Part shown: positions 8,125-16,301 of the stretch, piece after piece | Numbering within the stretch: position 1 is the first letter of the stretch | How the letters are laid out: each line of letters begins with the position of its first letter | Source: CAG-605 sp934096595 | GTDB lineage: Bacteria; Bacillota_I; Bacilli_A; RF39; UBA660 | Direction of reading: 5' to 3' | DNA: 64,000 nt | Assembly (NCBI GenBank): GCA_934096595.1 | Contig: CAKOMH010000001.1 | Location: forward strand, 10,578-74,577 | The notes under the pieces: generated by a model | Databases searched by the model: none | Told to the model about the DNA's origin: nothing | What the model saw: only the letters and a program-made list of their open reading frames with translations | Translations under genes and position numbers: made by a program

Positions 8125-8844
8125 TTAATTTTCTTGGCTTTCTTCTTTAGCTTCTGCATCGTCGTTAGCAACGCTATCAACAACTGTTTCGTATGAAACT
8201 AATTCATTATTTTCTGCTTTTCTTTCATTTTTAGCAGCAGATTTAATTAAAACTAAAGATTGCTTTGCACCTGGAACATTACCACTAACTAAAATATAGT
8301 TTTCTGTTGGATTTGCCTCAACTACTACTAAATTTTGAATAGTAACAGTTTCACAACCCATATGTCCTGGTAATGCCTTACCTGGTAATACTCTCATTGG
8401 TCTCATAGTACCCATTGAACCTGGTCTTCTATGATAACGCGATCCGTGTGCAGATGGACCACTCTTTTGGCCATGGCGTTTAATAACACCTTGTGTTCCA
8501 TGACCTTTGCTTGTTCCTGTAACATCTACTACTTCACCAGCAGTAAATAAGGAAGCATCTATTGTATCCCCTAAGTTATAAGAGCCTTCATAATCTCTTA
8601 TTTCTTTTAAGAAGCGCTTAGGATTTGTATTAGCCTTTTTAGCATGACCAATACTAGCTTTAGTGGCGTTCTTTTCTTTTTTGTCACATACGCCTAATTG
8701 AATTGCATTATAACCGTCATTTTCAACAGTTTTAACTTGCATAACAGTATTTTTTTCAACTTCAATTACTGTGACAGGAATTACTTTACCTTCTTTAGTG
8801 AAGACTTCAGTCATTCCAACCTTACGTCCTAAGATTCCTTTCAT
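8125..8844 (-). CDS. rplC: 50S ribosomal protein L3 with acidic C-terminal extension
   Basis: 239 residues, about 30 longer than the usual 205-210. The core is clear: MKGILGRKVGMTEVFTKEGK, the central SKGHGTQGVIKRHGQKSGPS loop reaching the peptidyl transferase centre, and GSMGTMRPMRVLPGKALPGH. The extra length is a C-terminal low-complexity tail (NERKAENNELVSYE and DDAEAKEESQEN), whose role is unknown. Confidence 0.97.
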   Translation of the reverse strand: MKGILGRKVGMTEVFTKEGKVIPVTVIEVEKNTVMQVKTVENDGYNAIQLGVCDKKEKNATKASIGHAKKANTNPKRFLKEIRDYEGSYNLGDTIDASLFTAGEVVDVTGTSKGHGTQGVIKRHGQKSGPSAHGSRYHRRPGSMGTMRPMRVLPGKALPGHMGCETVTIQNLVVVEANPTENYILVSGNVPGAKQSLVLIKSAAKNERKAENNELVSYETVVDSVANDDAEAKEESQEN

Positions 8845-8867
8845 AATTTTTCCTCCGTTATTTTTTA

Positions 8868-9173
8868 TTATAATTGTTTGATACTAATTGCAACTCCACT
8901 TGGTAAGTCTAAACGACTTAGAGCTTCAATAGTTTCTTTACTAGGTTCTTTTACTTCAATTAGTCTCTTGTGAGTACGCGATTCAAATTGCTCGCGTGCA
9001 TCTTTGTACTTATGTACAGCTCTTAATACTGTAACCTTTTCGATTTCAGTAGGAAGAGGAATTGGACCAGAAATAGCTCCCCCAGTTCTTTTTACAACAT
9101 CTACAATCTTGCCAGCAGCTAAATCAATACTTCTATGATCATATGCTTTAAGATTAATGCGTATTTTTGACAT
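8868..9173 (-). CDS. rpsJ: 30S ribosomal protein S10
   Basis: 101 residues. MSKIRINLKAYDHRSIDLAA and GPIPLPTEIEKVTVLRAVHK identify S10, also known as NusE in antitermination. It is the first gene of the S10-spc operon. An AGGGAGG ribosome-binding site lies 8 bases before the ATG. A promoter and a ~135-nt leader lie upstream. Confidence 0.98.
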   Translation of the reverse strand: MSKIRINLKAYDHRSIDLAAGKIVDVVKRTGGAISGPIPLPTEIEKVTVLRAVHKYKDAREQFESRTHKRLIEVKEPSKETIEALSRLDLPSGVAISIKQL

Positions 9174-9346
9174 TATATGTCCTCCCTTCGCCTATATCTA
9201 GTATAGACTTGCTCCGTAATGAATTACCTGATATTGACAATTTTGATTAATTTTTATCAATCAACCCCGCCTAGCGTATCAGCAACCTCACACATCCCTG
9301 CAGTCATACAATCAAAATAATACCATACATTATGCCGAAAAATCAA
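9174..9346 (-). promoter_or_regulatory. Promoter and leader of the S10-spc ribosomal protein operon
   Basis: On the minus strand TTGATT (9341-9346) is followed after 18 bp by TATTAT (9317-9322), preceded by TGG as an extended -10. Transcription would start near 9309, giving a leader of about 135 nt. The leader holds an unusually GC-rich stretch around 9265-9295 (GAGGTTGCTGATACGC followed by TAGGCGGGG) and a 9-bp hairpin with AAAA loop at 9243-9264. The GC-rich block stands out from its surroundings and could be an autoregulatory S10 leader (inference). Confidence 0.6.
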
Positions 9347-9652
9347 GCTTTTTTTTCAACTTTCGAGTAAATTTTGTCAGCCTAATTTTCAATATGGATT
9401 TAAATTTCAAAAACTATTTTCTTAAAAAAATTCCATTAAAATATTATTAGAAAATAAAATTAAAAGCTTAAACAAGCTGACATTACAAACAGAATTAACT
9501 AATACACTAATAATTATTTTTAACACTATATATCATAATGTTTTTATTATTAATTCTTATCATTAATTCTTATCATTAATAAAAATTCAATTAAGCCAAT
9601 CACTAATATTTATATCAAAAAAAGAACTAAAAATAGGAAAACTAAAAAAAAG

Positions 9653-9680
9653 AAAAAAGCCCTTATCAAGCAATAAGAAC
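9653..9680 (-). terminator. Distal member of a tandem terminator pair after gpmI
   Basis: Minus strand GTTCTTAT-TGCTTG-ATAAGGGC forms an 8-bp stem with two G-U pairs, followed by six T. It is the second of two nearly identical 35-bp repeats. Confidence 0.75.
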
Positions 9681-9687
9681 TTTAAAG

Positions 9688-9715
9688 AAAAAAGCTCCTA
9701 TCAAACAATAAGAAC
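9688..9715 (-). terminator. Proximal member of a tandem terminator pair after gpmI
   Basis: Minus strand GTTCTTAT-TGTTTG-ATAGGAGC with a following run of six T. It is a diverged duplicate of the hairpin at 9653-9680; the differences keep the stem paired through G-U wobbles. Confidence 0.75.
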
Positions 9716-9832
9716 TTTTTAAAAGCAATTTAGAAACAATTTATCTGCTAAAAAACAATTAGTATATTCTCATCTTTAAATAATTTTCCAACACTTACTA
9801 TTTCTCACAGCAAGCACTGGAGGATCTAACTA

Positions 9833-11359
9833 TTAATTTTCTTTTTCTAAAGCTTCATCAACAAACAAGATATCAGTATCTTTCATTTCGGGAGGACAAG
9901 CAATATCCATATATTTAAGGATAGTCGGAGCAACCATAGTTAAATCACCATTTTTTAATTTAACATTATTATCCGTAACAATAAAAGGAACAGGATATAA
10001 AGAATGCGTTGTTATAACATTATCATTATCATCAAGCATATAATCACAGTTTCCATGATCAGCCATTATAAATAATGTATAATCATTTTCTTGAGCTTTA
10101 GAATAAATACTTCCTAAACAATAATCAACAACTTCTAAAGCCTCAATTGTTGCCTCCAAATTACCAGTATGTCCAACCATATCTGGGTTAGCAAAGTTAA
10201 CTAAAATAAAATCATAATCTTTATCTAAACATTCTAGACATTTTTTTGTTACTTCTTTACAACTCATTTCTGGTTTTAAATCATAAGTAGCAACTTTAGG
10301 ACTAGGAACTAAATAGCGATCACATTTTTCTAATTTATATTCCTTGCCACCATCAAAGAAGTAAGTAACATGAGCATATTTTTCCGTTTCCGCAATACGA
10401 GCTTGTGATAATCCTAACTCTTCTAAGTAAACACCTAAACTATTTTCAATATCTGGTGTATCTAAAAAATGATAAGATTTTTTAGCTTCTTCAATTGGAT
10501 AAATCGTAAACACTTGTAAATTTTTATATTTAATCGTGTCATATTCTTTAAAACTATTATCTGTTAAAACTTGTAAAATTTGCTTTGCACGATCAGGACG
10601 ATAATTCATCCATAAAACAACATCGCCATCTTGTATTTTAGGTGTATCTTCCATCACAATTGGTGGCAAGAATTCATCAGTAACATTTTTTTGGTAGCAA
10701 AAATTAATTGCTTCTTTTAAATTTTTAACTCTAGCCCCTGTTCCTAAAGTCAACATATCACTATATAATTTAGTTCTATCCCATTTCTTATCTCTATCCA
10801 TGGCATAATATCTACCACAAACACTAGCTACTTCATTATAACCGTACTCTTTTAACTTAGCATTTGCCTCATCAATATAATTTTGACTGGTAGTTGTTCC
10901 TGTATCACGGCCATCAGTAATAGCATGAACATAAACTTTTTCAATTCCCATTTGGTGCAAATAATCAAGCATCCACAAATTAAACTTAATATGGGAATGG
11001 ATACCACCATCTGATAGCAATCCTAACATATGAATTGGCTTATCATTTTCTTTAGCATATTCAACCATTTTTAAAAAATTTTCGTTTTTTAAAATTTCTT
11101 TTTTATTAAACCAATCGGTTATTTCCATAAAGTTTTGTTTAATTAAACGCCCCGCGCCAATTGTTGTATGCCCAACTTCACTATTGCCCATTTGACCTTT
11201 TTCTAAACCAACCGCTCTTTCACTAGCTAGTAATTGACTATGAGGATATTCATTCCATAATTTTTTAAAGTTTGGCATTTTAGCTAATTTTACCGCATTA
11301 CCATGAATGGCATTACGAAGTCCAAACCCATCTAATATTATTGTTAATACTTTTTTCAT
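9833..11359 (-). CDS. gpmI: 2,3-bisphosphoglycerate-independent phosphoglycerate mutase
   Basis: 508 residues from the ATG at 11359. A GTG three codons upstream lies inside the AGGAG ribosome-binding site, so the ATG, 8 bases after AGGAG, is chosen. The enzyme interconverts 3- and 2-phosphoglycerate in glycolysis using two Mn ions. Visible are the metal Asp10 in ILDGFGLR, the phospho-serine Ser60 in GQMGNSEVGHTTIGAGR, HAITDGRDT, and the metal site NFANPDMVGHTGN plus ADHGNCD near the C-terminus. It is a single cistron ended by two tandem terminators. The nearby pgk and gap belong to the same pathway section, but spo0A lies between. Confidence 0.97.
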   Translation of the reverse strand: MKKVLTIILDGFGLRNAIHGNAVKLAKMPNFKKLWNEYPHSQLLASERAVGLEKGQMGNSEVGHTTIGAGRLIKQNFMEITDWFNKKEILKNENFLKMVEYAKENDKPIHMLGLLSDGGIHSHIKFNLWMLDYLHQMGIEKVYVHAITDGRDTGTTTSQNYIDEANAKLKEYGYNEVASVCGRYYAMDRDKKWDRTKLYSDMLTLGTGARVKNLKEAINFCYQKNVTDEFLPPIVMEDTPKIQDGDVVLWMNYRPDRAKQILQVLTDNSFKEYDTIKYKNLQVFTIYPIEEAKKSYHFLDTPDIENSLGVYLEELGLSQARIAETEKYAHVTYFFDGGKEYKLEKCDRYLVPSPKVATYDLKPEMSCKEVTKKCLECLDKDYDFILVNFANPDMVGHTGNLEATIEALEVVDYCLGSIYSKAQENDYTLFIMADHGNCDYMLDDNDNVITTHSLYPVPFIVTDNNVKLKNGDLTMVAPTILKYMDIACPPEMKDTDILFVDEALEKEN

Positions 11360-11928
11360 TAAAATCACTCCTAATAAATATTGATACTAAATTTAACTTT
11401 TTATCCATCTTCTTCTTTGATTATTTAAAATTACTCTCACATTTTCTCTATTTATTGCAAGCCTAATTACTTTAATAAAACAGCTTTAATAAGTAGTTAT
11501 TAAAAAATTATTTAACTATGATAAAACTAAACTTATACCAATCTCTTTTCTTATATTAGCAATCAAATATTACCATAAAAGACCCTTTCTTTTCAAGATT
11601 TATTCCATCATTTTCTAAACTTTATAAGATTAATTTGTTAAGAATAATTTGCCTCATAATACAATACCTTATATCTTTTAATTTTGCTAAAAAAACAAAT
11701 AGAAATAAAAACATTTAATAAAATAGAATGAAAAAAATAGAAAAAATGGAAAGAATAGAAAGAATAGAAAGAATAGAAAGAATAGAAAGAATAAAATTAA
11801 AAGTTAGTAAAACTCAAAATAAAAAAGACAAAACTAAAAAGCCCTAAATAACAAGCGTCATGTCTTTTAAATAAACTACAAATGTCATATCTTTTAAATA
11901 AATAGATTTTATATACCTTCCTTAATCG
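11360..11928. other. Intergenic region between gpmI and spo0A
   Basis: About 570 bases with no gene recognised. It must hold the gpmI promoter and the spo0A terminator, neither of which is clear-cut. It contains a 9-bp microsatellite (11749-11793) and an imperfect direct repeat 'gtcatRtcttttaaataaa' at about 11858 and 11884. Confidence 0.55.
11749..11793. repeat. 9-bp tandem repeat (gaatagaaa) of about 4.7 copies
   Basis: From 11753 the unit gaatagaaa repeats exactly four times, then continues as gaata, with gaa just before. It lies in noncoding AT-rich DNA downstream of spo0A. Such microsatellites vary by slippage; no function is evident. Confidence 0.85.
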
Positions 11929-12696
11929 CTAATTATTACCGCCTTTAAACTCTAAACAAAGCTTGTCAGCAATTGTCGCTAAAAATTCTGAATTAGTAGG
12001 TTTAGCTCTATCAAAATCAACTGAATGTCCAAATATTTCTTCCATTAAATCATAATCGCCCCGAGTCCAACTAACCTCGATTGCGTGTCTAATAGCGCGT
12101 TCTACCCTTGAAGGCGTTGTATTATATTTATCAGCAATAAAAGGATAAACTTCTTTGGTTATACCACCTAAAACATTGGGATTATTATACATTAACTCAA
12201 TCGAATCTCTAATATATTGATATCCCTTAATATGACTAGGCATCCCAAGATCATGTAGTAATCGTGAAATTTCTTTAGTCATTTCTTGAATAGGTTTATT
12301 TTCTTCTAAAGCATCTTTTGCCTTTAATTTACCAACATCAAGAATTCTATCTTCTAATAAATTTAAATCTGTTCCTTTATAAAGAATAAACAAAATTCTA
12401 TAATCTCCTAATAATTTAAGTAAATCCAAATTAGTATTATGAGTATATAAAATTACCCGTTTATTAATATTTTCGTTTTTTAAATATTTTAAAATGCCAA
12501 CCCCATCAAAAGAAGGTAAAACTAAGGATAACACAATACAATCAATTTCATCTAAATGTTTTTTAATTGCTTCTAATCCTTCTAAACCATCACTGTATTT
12601 ATATTTTATATTAACCTGCGTACTACTCTTTGAATCCAAAAACTCCGTAAATTCCTTAATACTAGATACTTCATCTATCATAAGTACATTTATCAT
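11929..12696 (-). CDS. spo0A: Sporulation master regulator Spo0A with a degenerate receiver domain
   Basis: 255 residues. The C-terminal half (about 140-250) is a clear Spo0A DNA-binding domain: LLHDLGMPSHIKGYQYIRDS, then YNTTPSRVERAIRHAIEVSW (recognition helix) and AKPTNSEFLATIADKL. The N-terminal half (1-120) is a CheY-like receiver with acidic residues Asp8-Glu9 and a Lys near residue 107. The position of the phospho-acceptor Asp (Asp56 in B. subtilis, LVLDIIMP) is Ser57 here (IVLSLVLPSFDG). Normal phosphorelay activation therefore looks impossible. Either the protein is active without phosphorylation, is controlled otherwise, or sporulation control has been rewired (inference). It is monocistronic, with a 0A-box-like sequence 80 bp upstream. 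Confidence 0.93.
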   Translation of the reverse strand: MINVLMIDEVSSIKEFTEFLDSKSSTQVNIKYKYSDGLEGLEAIKKHLDEIDCIVLSLVLPSFDGVGILKYLKNENINKRVILYTHNTNLDLLKLLGDYRILFILYKGTDLNLLEDRILDVGKLKAKDALEENKPIQEMTKEISRLLHDLGMPSHIKGYQYIRDSIELMYNNPNVLGGITKEVYPFIADKYNTTPSRVERAIRHAIEVSWTRGDYDLMEEIFGHSVDFDRAKPTNSEFLATIADKLCLEFKGGNN

Positions 12697-12728
12697 ATTT
12701 TCTCCCTTTTTTCGTACTACATATATTC

Positions 12729-12734
12729 ATTATA
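12729..12734 (-). promoter_or_regulatory. Possible -10 element of the spo0A promoter
   Basis: A perfect TATAAT on the minus strand 33 bp before the spo0A start codon. No good -35 is found at 17 bp (TGGAAT), so this may be a regulated promoter. Confidence 0.4.
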
Positions 12735-12775
12735 AATATTTTCTTTACAAAATTCCACACTATTTTTTGACAACA

Positions 12776-12784
12776 TTTGTCGAA
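12776..12784 (+). promoter_or_regulatory. 0A-box-like site upstream of spo0A
   Basis: TTTGTCGAA followed by TAAA matches the Spo0A-binding core TGTCGAA. It lies about 80 bp upstream of the spo0A ATG, where an autoregulatory site would be expected. One core match also occurs inside a coding region (30597), so chance cannot be excluded. Confidence 0.45.
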
Positions 12785-12948
12785 TAAAAGTAACTTTCTT
12801 ATTTATAACTTAAACTCACATTTTATAACTTCAATAAAAATAATTTATTTTTTATTTAGTATCCTTTATTTCAACTCCCACCTTTTATTTCAATCTCCAT
12901 CGATTTACTTATAATCATTTTTACAAATAGCTCTAACTTTAAAAAATT

Positions 12949-14148
12949 TTATAAAACTTCTTCTTTATCGGCAATAGCATTAATTGCTGGCAAGTTCTCA
13001 TTTATAATATACTCCAATGTCGCCCCACCACCAGTTGAAATGTAGGTAAACTTATCTTTCATATTAAATTTATCGATTGCCCCAATACAGTCGCCACCTC
13101 CGGCAATAGTCTTAGCCATACTTGATGTAACGATATTTAGTAATTCTAAGGTTCCATTACTATATTTGGGTTCTTCATAAATACCAGCCGTTCCATTCAT
13201 AAAAATAGTCTTTGATTCATCAATTATTTTTTTATAAATCTTCAAAGTCTTTGGACCTATATCTCCAATTATTTCATCATTTTCAATTTTATTGATATCT
13301 TTACTAACAACAAATGTTTCATCATATTTTTTTCCCACGATAGCATCAAATGGTAAAACAATTTTTTTATTATATTCTCGTAAAATATCTTTAACTTTTA
13401 TAAGTGTTTCTGAATCAAGAGTAGCAAGTGATTCGCCCGTTTTAAGTCCTAAAGATTTAAGACAGCTATTAGCAAGACCTCCCGTAAGTAACATATGACT
13501 ACATTTTGGTAATAATTTTTCTATCAAAGGTAGTTTATCGGCAATTTTAGCGCCCCCCATAATTATGGTAAATGGCATTTCAGGATTTAAAACATATTTA
13601 TTTAGCATATCCATTTCTTTTTGAACACAAAATCCCAAGCAACTAGGAATAAATTTAGCAATACCACTAGTCGAGGCATGCATACGATGACTACTAGCAA
13701 AAGCATCTAACACAAAAATATCACCTAAAGAAGCAAAATAGGCTGCTAACTGGGGATCATTATTACTTTCAAAACCGTTTGGTACATCTTCAAAGCGGGT
13801 ATTTTCAACTAACAATATTTCTTTTAGTTGTAACTCCATAGCTTTAATTTCCAAAAAGCTACTCCTTGTCTCTGGCGAAAAAATAACATTACTACTAACT
13901 AATTCATTTAATCTTTCAGCTACAATTCGCAAACTGTACTTTTTCTTATCTTCTTCGGTCTTCACCTTACCAAAATGAGATAATAAAATAATTTTACAAT
14001 TTTTATCAATTAAATAATTAATCGTTTCTAAAGAAGCTTTTATCTTCGTATCGTCTAAAATTTTCCCATCCTTTACTGGAACATTAAAATCACAACGCAC
14101 AATAACTCTTTTATTTAAAACATCCATCTCTTGTAACAAACACTTCAT
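12949..14148 (-). CDS. pgk: Phosphoglycerate kinase
   Basis: 399 residues, normal length. It makes ATP from 1,3-bisphosphoglycerate. N-terminal substrate-binding Arg/Asp residues appear in RVIVRCDFNVPVKDGKI, with SHFGK, the Arg/His cluster in DAFASSHRMHAS, the IMGGAKIADK segment of the ATP domain, and the C-terminal AGGGDCIGAID and STGGGATLEYI loops. An AAGGAAGG site precedes the ATG, 3 bases after the upstream unknown gene, so the two are probably co-transcribed. gap lies further upstream in the same direction. Confidence 0.97.
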   Translation of the reverse strand: MKCLLQEMDVLNKRVIVRCDFNVPVKDGKILDDTKIKASLETINYLIDKNCKIILLSHFGKVKTEEDKKKYSLRIVAERLNELVSSNVIFSPETRSSFLEIKAMELQLKEILLVENTRFEDVPNGFESNNDPQLAAYFASLGDIFVLDAFASSHRMHASTSGIAKFIPSCLGFCVQKEMDMLNKYVLNPEMPFTIIMGGAKIADKLPLIEKLLPKCSHMLLTGGLANSCLKSLGLKTGESLATLDSETLIKVKDILREYNKKIVLPFDAIVGKKYDETFVVSKDINKIENDEIIGDIGPKTLKIYKKIIDESKTIFMNGTAGIYEEPKYSNGTLELLNIVTSSMAKTIAGGGDCIGAIDKFNMKDKFTYISTGGGATLEYIINENLPAINAIADKEEVL

Positions 14149-14151
14149 ATG

Positions 14152-14682
14152 CTACTTCCTTCCTTTTATATAATTAACTGGTAACTCTGAAATAACTCTT
14201 TCAACCGCTAAGCACTTTGTTCCCTCTTCTTTTTCAATATTATTATAAGCTCCTAAATCAGCTTTATCAAAAAATATAGCACCATCTATTAACATTGGTT
14301 TATAAGGTTTTCCATTTTCAGCACTTTGTTGCCCCAAAAGTAAATCATTGTATACTTTTTTTAAATTTTCAATAACAGAATTGCTTAATCCAACCTCATC
14401 ATAATAAATAGCCAAAGAAATTGTATCATTAGTTAAAGGATTAGGTAACACTTGAACAACTATTCCTTTGACCGATTTAGCAACCAAAATACCTAGTTGC
14501 ATAACATTATTTTCGTTAGATGATATTATCGAATAACCATCATTTTTTAATCTTTTGGCTATTATTTTTAGCATTTCCAAATGCGGTGAACTGGCCTTAT
14601 TAATTTCCTCTGAACAATCTTCATAATAGACCTTATTATCCGTTATCACAATCATTCGTGCATTATTTCTGTCATAATTCAT
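14152..14682 (-). CDS. Unknown protein encoded between gap and pgk
   Basis: 176 residues, not recognised. It has no signal peptide or membrane segment and looks like a small soluble alpha/beta protein (ARMIVITDNKVYYEDC, GIVVQVLPNPLTNDTISLAI, KPMLIDGAIFFDKADLG). It sits 3 bases before pgk and 279 bases after gap, so it shares an mRNA with pgk and perhaps with gap. No good ribosome-binding site lies close to the ATG (AGAAAGG is about 18 bases upstream), so initiation may be weak. A role tied to glycolysis is only suggested by position. Confidence 0.7.
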   Translation of the reverse strand: MNYDRNNARMIVITDNKVYYEDCSEEINKASSPHLEMLKIIAKRLKNDGYSIISSNENNVMQLGILVAKSVKGIVVQVLPNPLTNDTISLAIYYDEVGLSNSVIENLKKVYNDLLLGQQSAENGKPYKPMLIDGAIFFDKADLGAYNNIEKEEGTKCLAVERVISELPVNYIKGRK

Positions 14683-14792
14683 AAATTTAATTAGCTTAAC
14701 CTTTCTAATAGTTAATTTTCTATTATTAATTACTTTTTTATTATATCAAATTTCTTTTAAAAAAACTGTAAAAAAAATGTAATTTTCAAAAA

Positions 14793-14840
14793 TGAAAAAA
14801 GAAGTGCAACAATAATGGCCTTTACAACCTTATTATTGCC
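14793..14840 (-). terminator. Probable terminator or attenuator after gap
   Basis: Minus strand GGCAATAAT pairs with ATTATTGTT (9 bp, two G-U) across a 15-nt loop, followed four bases later by TTCTTTTTTC. It could separate gap from the downstream unknown gene and pgk, or attenuate read-through. Confidence 0.55.
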
Positions 14841-14921
14841 CCTCTTTAATTACTAGCCAACAAAAAAATTTTTAATAGTAATTTCTTTAAGCTCAAGTTT
14901 AATTAAAACACATTTCATGCT

Positions 14922-14949
14922 TACCATCTATATTTCTTTATAGATGGTA
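14922..14949. repeat. Perfect 11-bp inverted repeat just after the gap stop
   Basis: taccatctata and tatagatggta with a 6-base loop, 13 bases after the gap stop codon. There is no T-run on the minus-strand side, so it may be a 3'-end stabilising or processing hairpin rather than a terminator. Confidence 0.65.
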
Positions 14950-14961
14950 TTTATATAAATT

Positions 14962-15975
14962 CTATTTGCCTAAACTTAAAAAATATCTTAAAGTAGAAAT
15001 CATTTGATGAGTATAACCCATCTCATTATCATACCATGCAATCACTTTGCCCAAACAAGTGTCCCCAATATTTATTACATCAGTAGAAAGTAAATCGACA
15101 ATCGCTCCACATTTTTTGCCAATACAATCGCTTGAAACCACTGGATCATTAGTAACTTTTAAAGTTTCATTTTGATTACTAATAAATAAGTTATTAAGTT
15201 CTTCTTTAGTTACCGTCTTTTTTAGTTCTAAAGTTAAATCTATCATTGAACCATCTGATACAGGAACTCTAAAAGCTTTACCAACAATCTTACCATCTAA
15301 TGAAGGTATAACCTTTCCAATCGCACTAGCAGCACCAGTAGAAGCTGGCACTATATTTTGAGCACACGCTCTACCTCGACGCGCATAAATTCCCTTATTA
15401 TGAGTAATATCTAAGGTTGCTTGATCATTGGTATAAGCATGAACAGTACTCATTGCCCCACCAATAATTCCAATATTCTTTTCAATAACATCAACAACGG
15501 GAGCCATGCAGTTAGTTGTACATGACGCTGCAGAAATTATTTTCTCACTACCATCTAAAGTCAAATGATTAACATTATAAACAATCGTTTTCATATCGCC
15601 TTTACCAGGGGCAGAAATCACTACTTTTTTAGCACCTGCTTCAATATGTTTATAGGCATCTTCATATTTTGTAAAATGACCACTACACTCTAAAACTGCA
15701 TCTATTGCTAATTCCTTCCAAGGTAAGTTAACGGGATCTTTCTCGCTATAAACTTTTACTTTTTTTACTCCCGCAATAACAAGACAATCACCATCAAAGC
15801 CAATCTGACTTTCATGAAAACTGCGGTGATTAGTATCATACTTTAAAAGATAAGCTAACTCCTCAGCAGTAGCCAAATCATTAATAGCTACGACATCTAA
15901 ATCCTTACTTGTAATCATTTCCCTAAACGCTAAGCGTCCAATTCTTCCAAAACCATTAATTGCTATTCTTTTCAT
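14962..15975 (-). CDS. gap: Glyceraldehyde-3-phosphate dehydrogenase, NAD type
   Basis: 337 residues. The Rossmann motif INGFGRIGR is at residues 6-14, with Asp33 favouring NAD. The catalytic Cys152 is in SAASCTTNCMAP and the general-base His in STVHAYTNDQ; RRGRACAQNIVPASTGAA and the C-terminal WYDNEMGY are also present. It carries out the oxidative phosphorylation step of glycolysis. The gene has a long upstream region with a large inverted repeat that could bind a repressor. It is followed by hairpins and then the unknown gene and pgk. Confidence 0.97.
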   Translation of the reverse strand: MKRIAINGFGRIGRLAFREMITSKDLDVVAINDLATAEELAYLLKYDTNHRSFHESQIGFDGDCLVIAGVKKVKVYSEKDPVNLPWKELAIDAVLECSGHFTKYEDAYKHIEAGAKKVVISAPGKGDMKTIVYNVNHLTLDGSEKIISAASCTTNCMAPVVDVIEKNIGIIGGAMSTVHAYTNDQATLDITHNKGIYARRGRACAQNIVPASTGAASAIGKVIPSLDGKIVGKAFRVPVSDGSMIDLTLELKKTVTKEELNNLFISNQNETLKVTNDPVVSSDCIGKKCGAIVDLLSTDVINIGDTCLGKVIAWYDNEMGYTHQMISTLRYFLSLGK

Positions 15976-16074
15976 TTTTTATTTTCTTCCTTTTTTCCTT
16001 ATTTGCTTTATTTGCTTTATTTTTTATTTTTATAATCCGCATTTTTAGGTAAAATATCCTTGCCAAAGCCTAAT

Positions 16075-16113
16075 ATTTATTGTATCCTACTATATACATA
16101 AGATACAATAAAT
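16075..16113. promoter_or_regulatory. 12-bp inverted repeat, candidate operator of gap
   Basis: ATTTATTGTATC (16075-16086) and its exact reverse complement (16102-16113) flank a 15-bp spacer. It lies about 15-55 bases downstream of the predicted gap start point, where a repressor would block transcription. No CggR gene is in the window, so the regulator is unknown. Confidence 0.6.
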
Positions 16114-16135
16114 CATAGGAATTTTTTCCTTATTA

Positions 16136-16164
16136 TATATAGGACATTTACAATCATATCCCAA
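16136..16164 (-). promoter_or_regulatory. Candidate gap promoter
   Basis: Minus strand TTGGGA (16159-16164), 17 bp, TATATA (16136-16141). Both elements are imperfect, so the assignment is tentative. Confidence 0.4.
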
Positions 16165-16301
16165 AACATTATATCTTACTATTTACGGCATTTAAATTTT
16201 TTTCTTTATTCAAAATCTTTTAAACCATTTTACTTAAATACTGCATCCCTTTTCCATCTTACTTTTTAACTAATCAAGTCCTAAAACAATTATAAAGACT
16301 T

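Larger units (their letters stand above)
9174..9832. other. Intergenic region between rpsJ and gpmI
   Basis: 659 bases without a recognised gene. It contains the S10 operon promoter and leader (9174-9346) and, at the other end, two tandem terminators for gpmI (9653-9715). The middle (about 9360-9640) is AT-rich and includes a near-duplicate 'attaattcttatc' at about 9550-9580; no ORF, tRNA or other signal was found there. Confidence 0.6.
15976..16301. other. Regulatory intergenic region upstream of gap
   Basis: 326 bases holding the gap promoter and operator-like inverted repeat (16075-16164). Between them and the gap start is a purine-rich leader with repeats of 'aaataaagc' on the minus strand. 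The remainder (16165-16301) is AT-rich with no other recognised signal apart from the end of the nucleoside kinase gene region. Confidence 0.55.

Noticed and set aside
11749..11793. 9-bp repeats considered as a CRISPR-like array
   Set aside because: Unit too short, no spacers, no Cas genes; a simple microsatellite.
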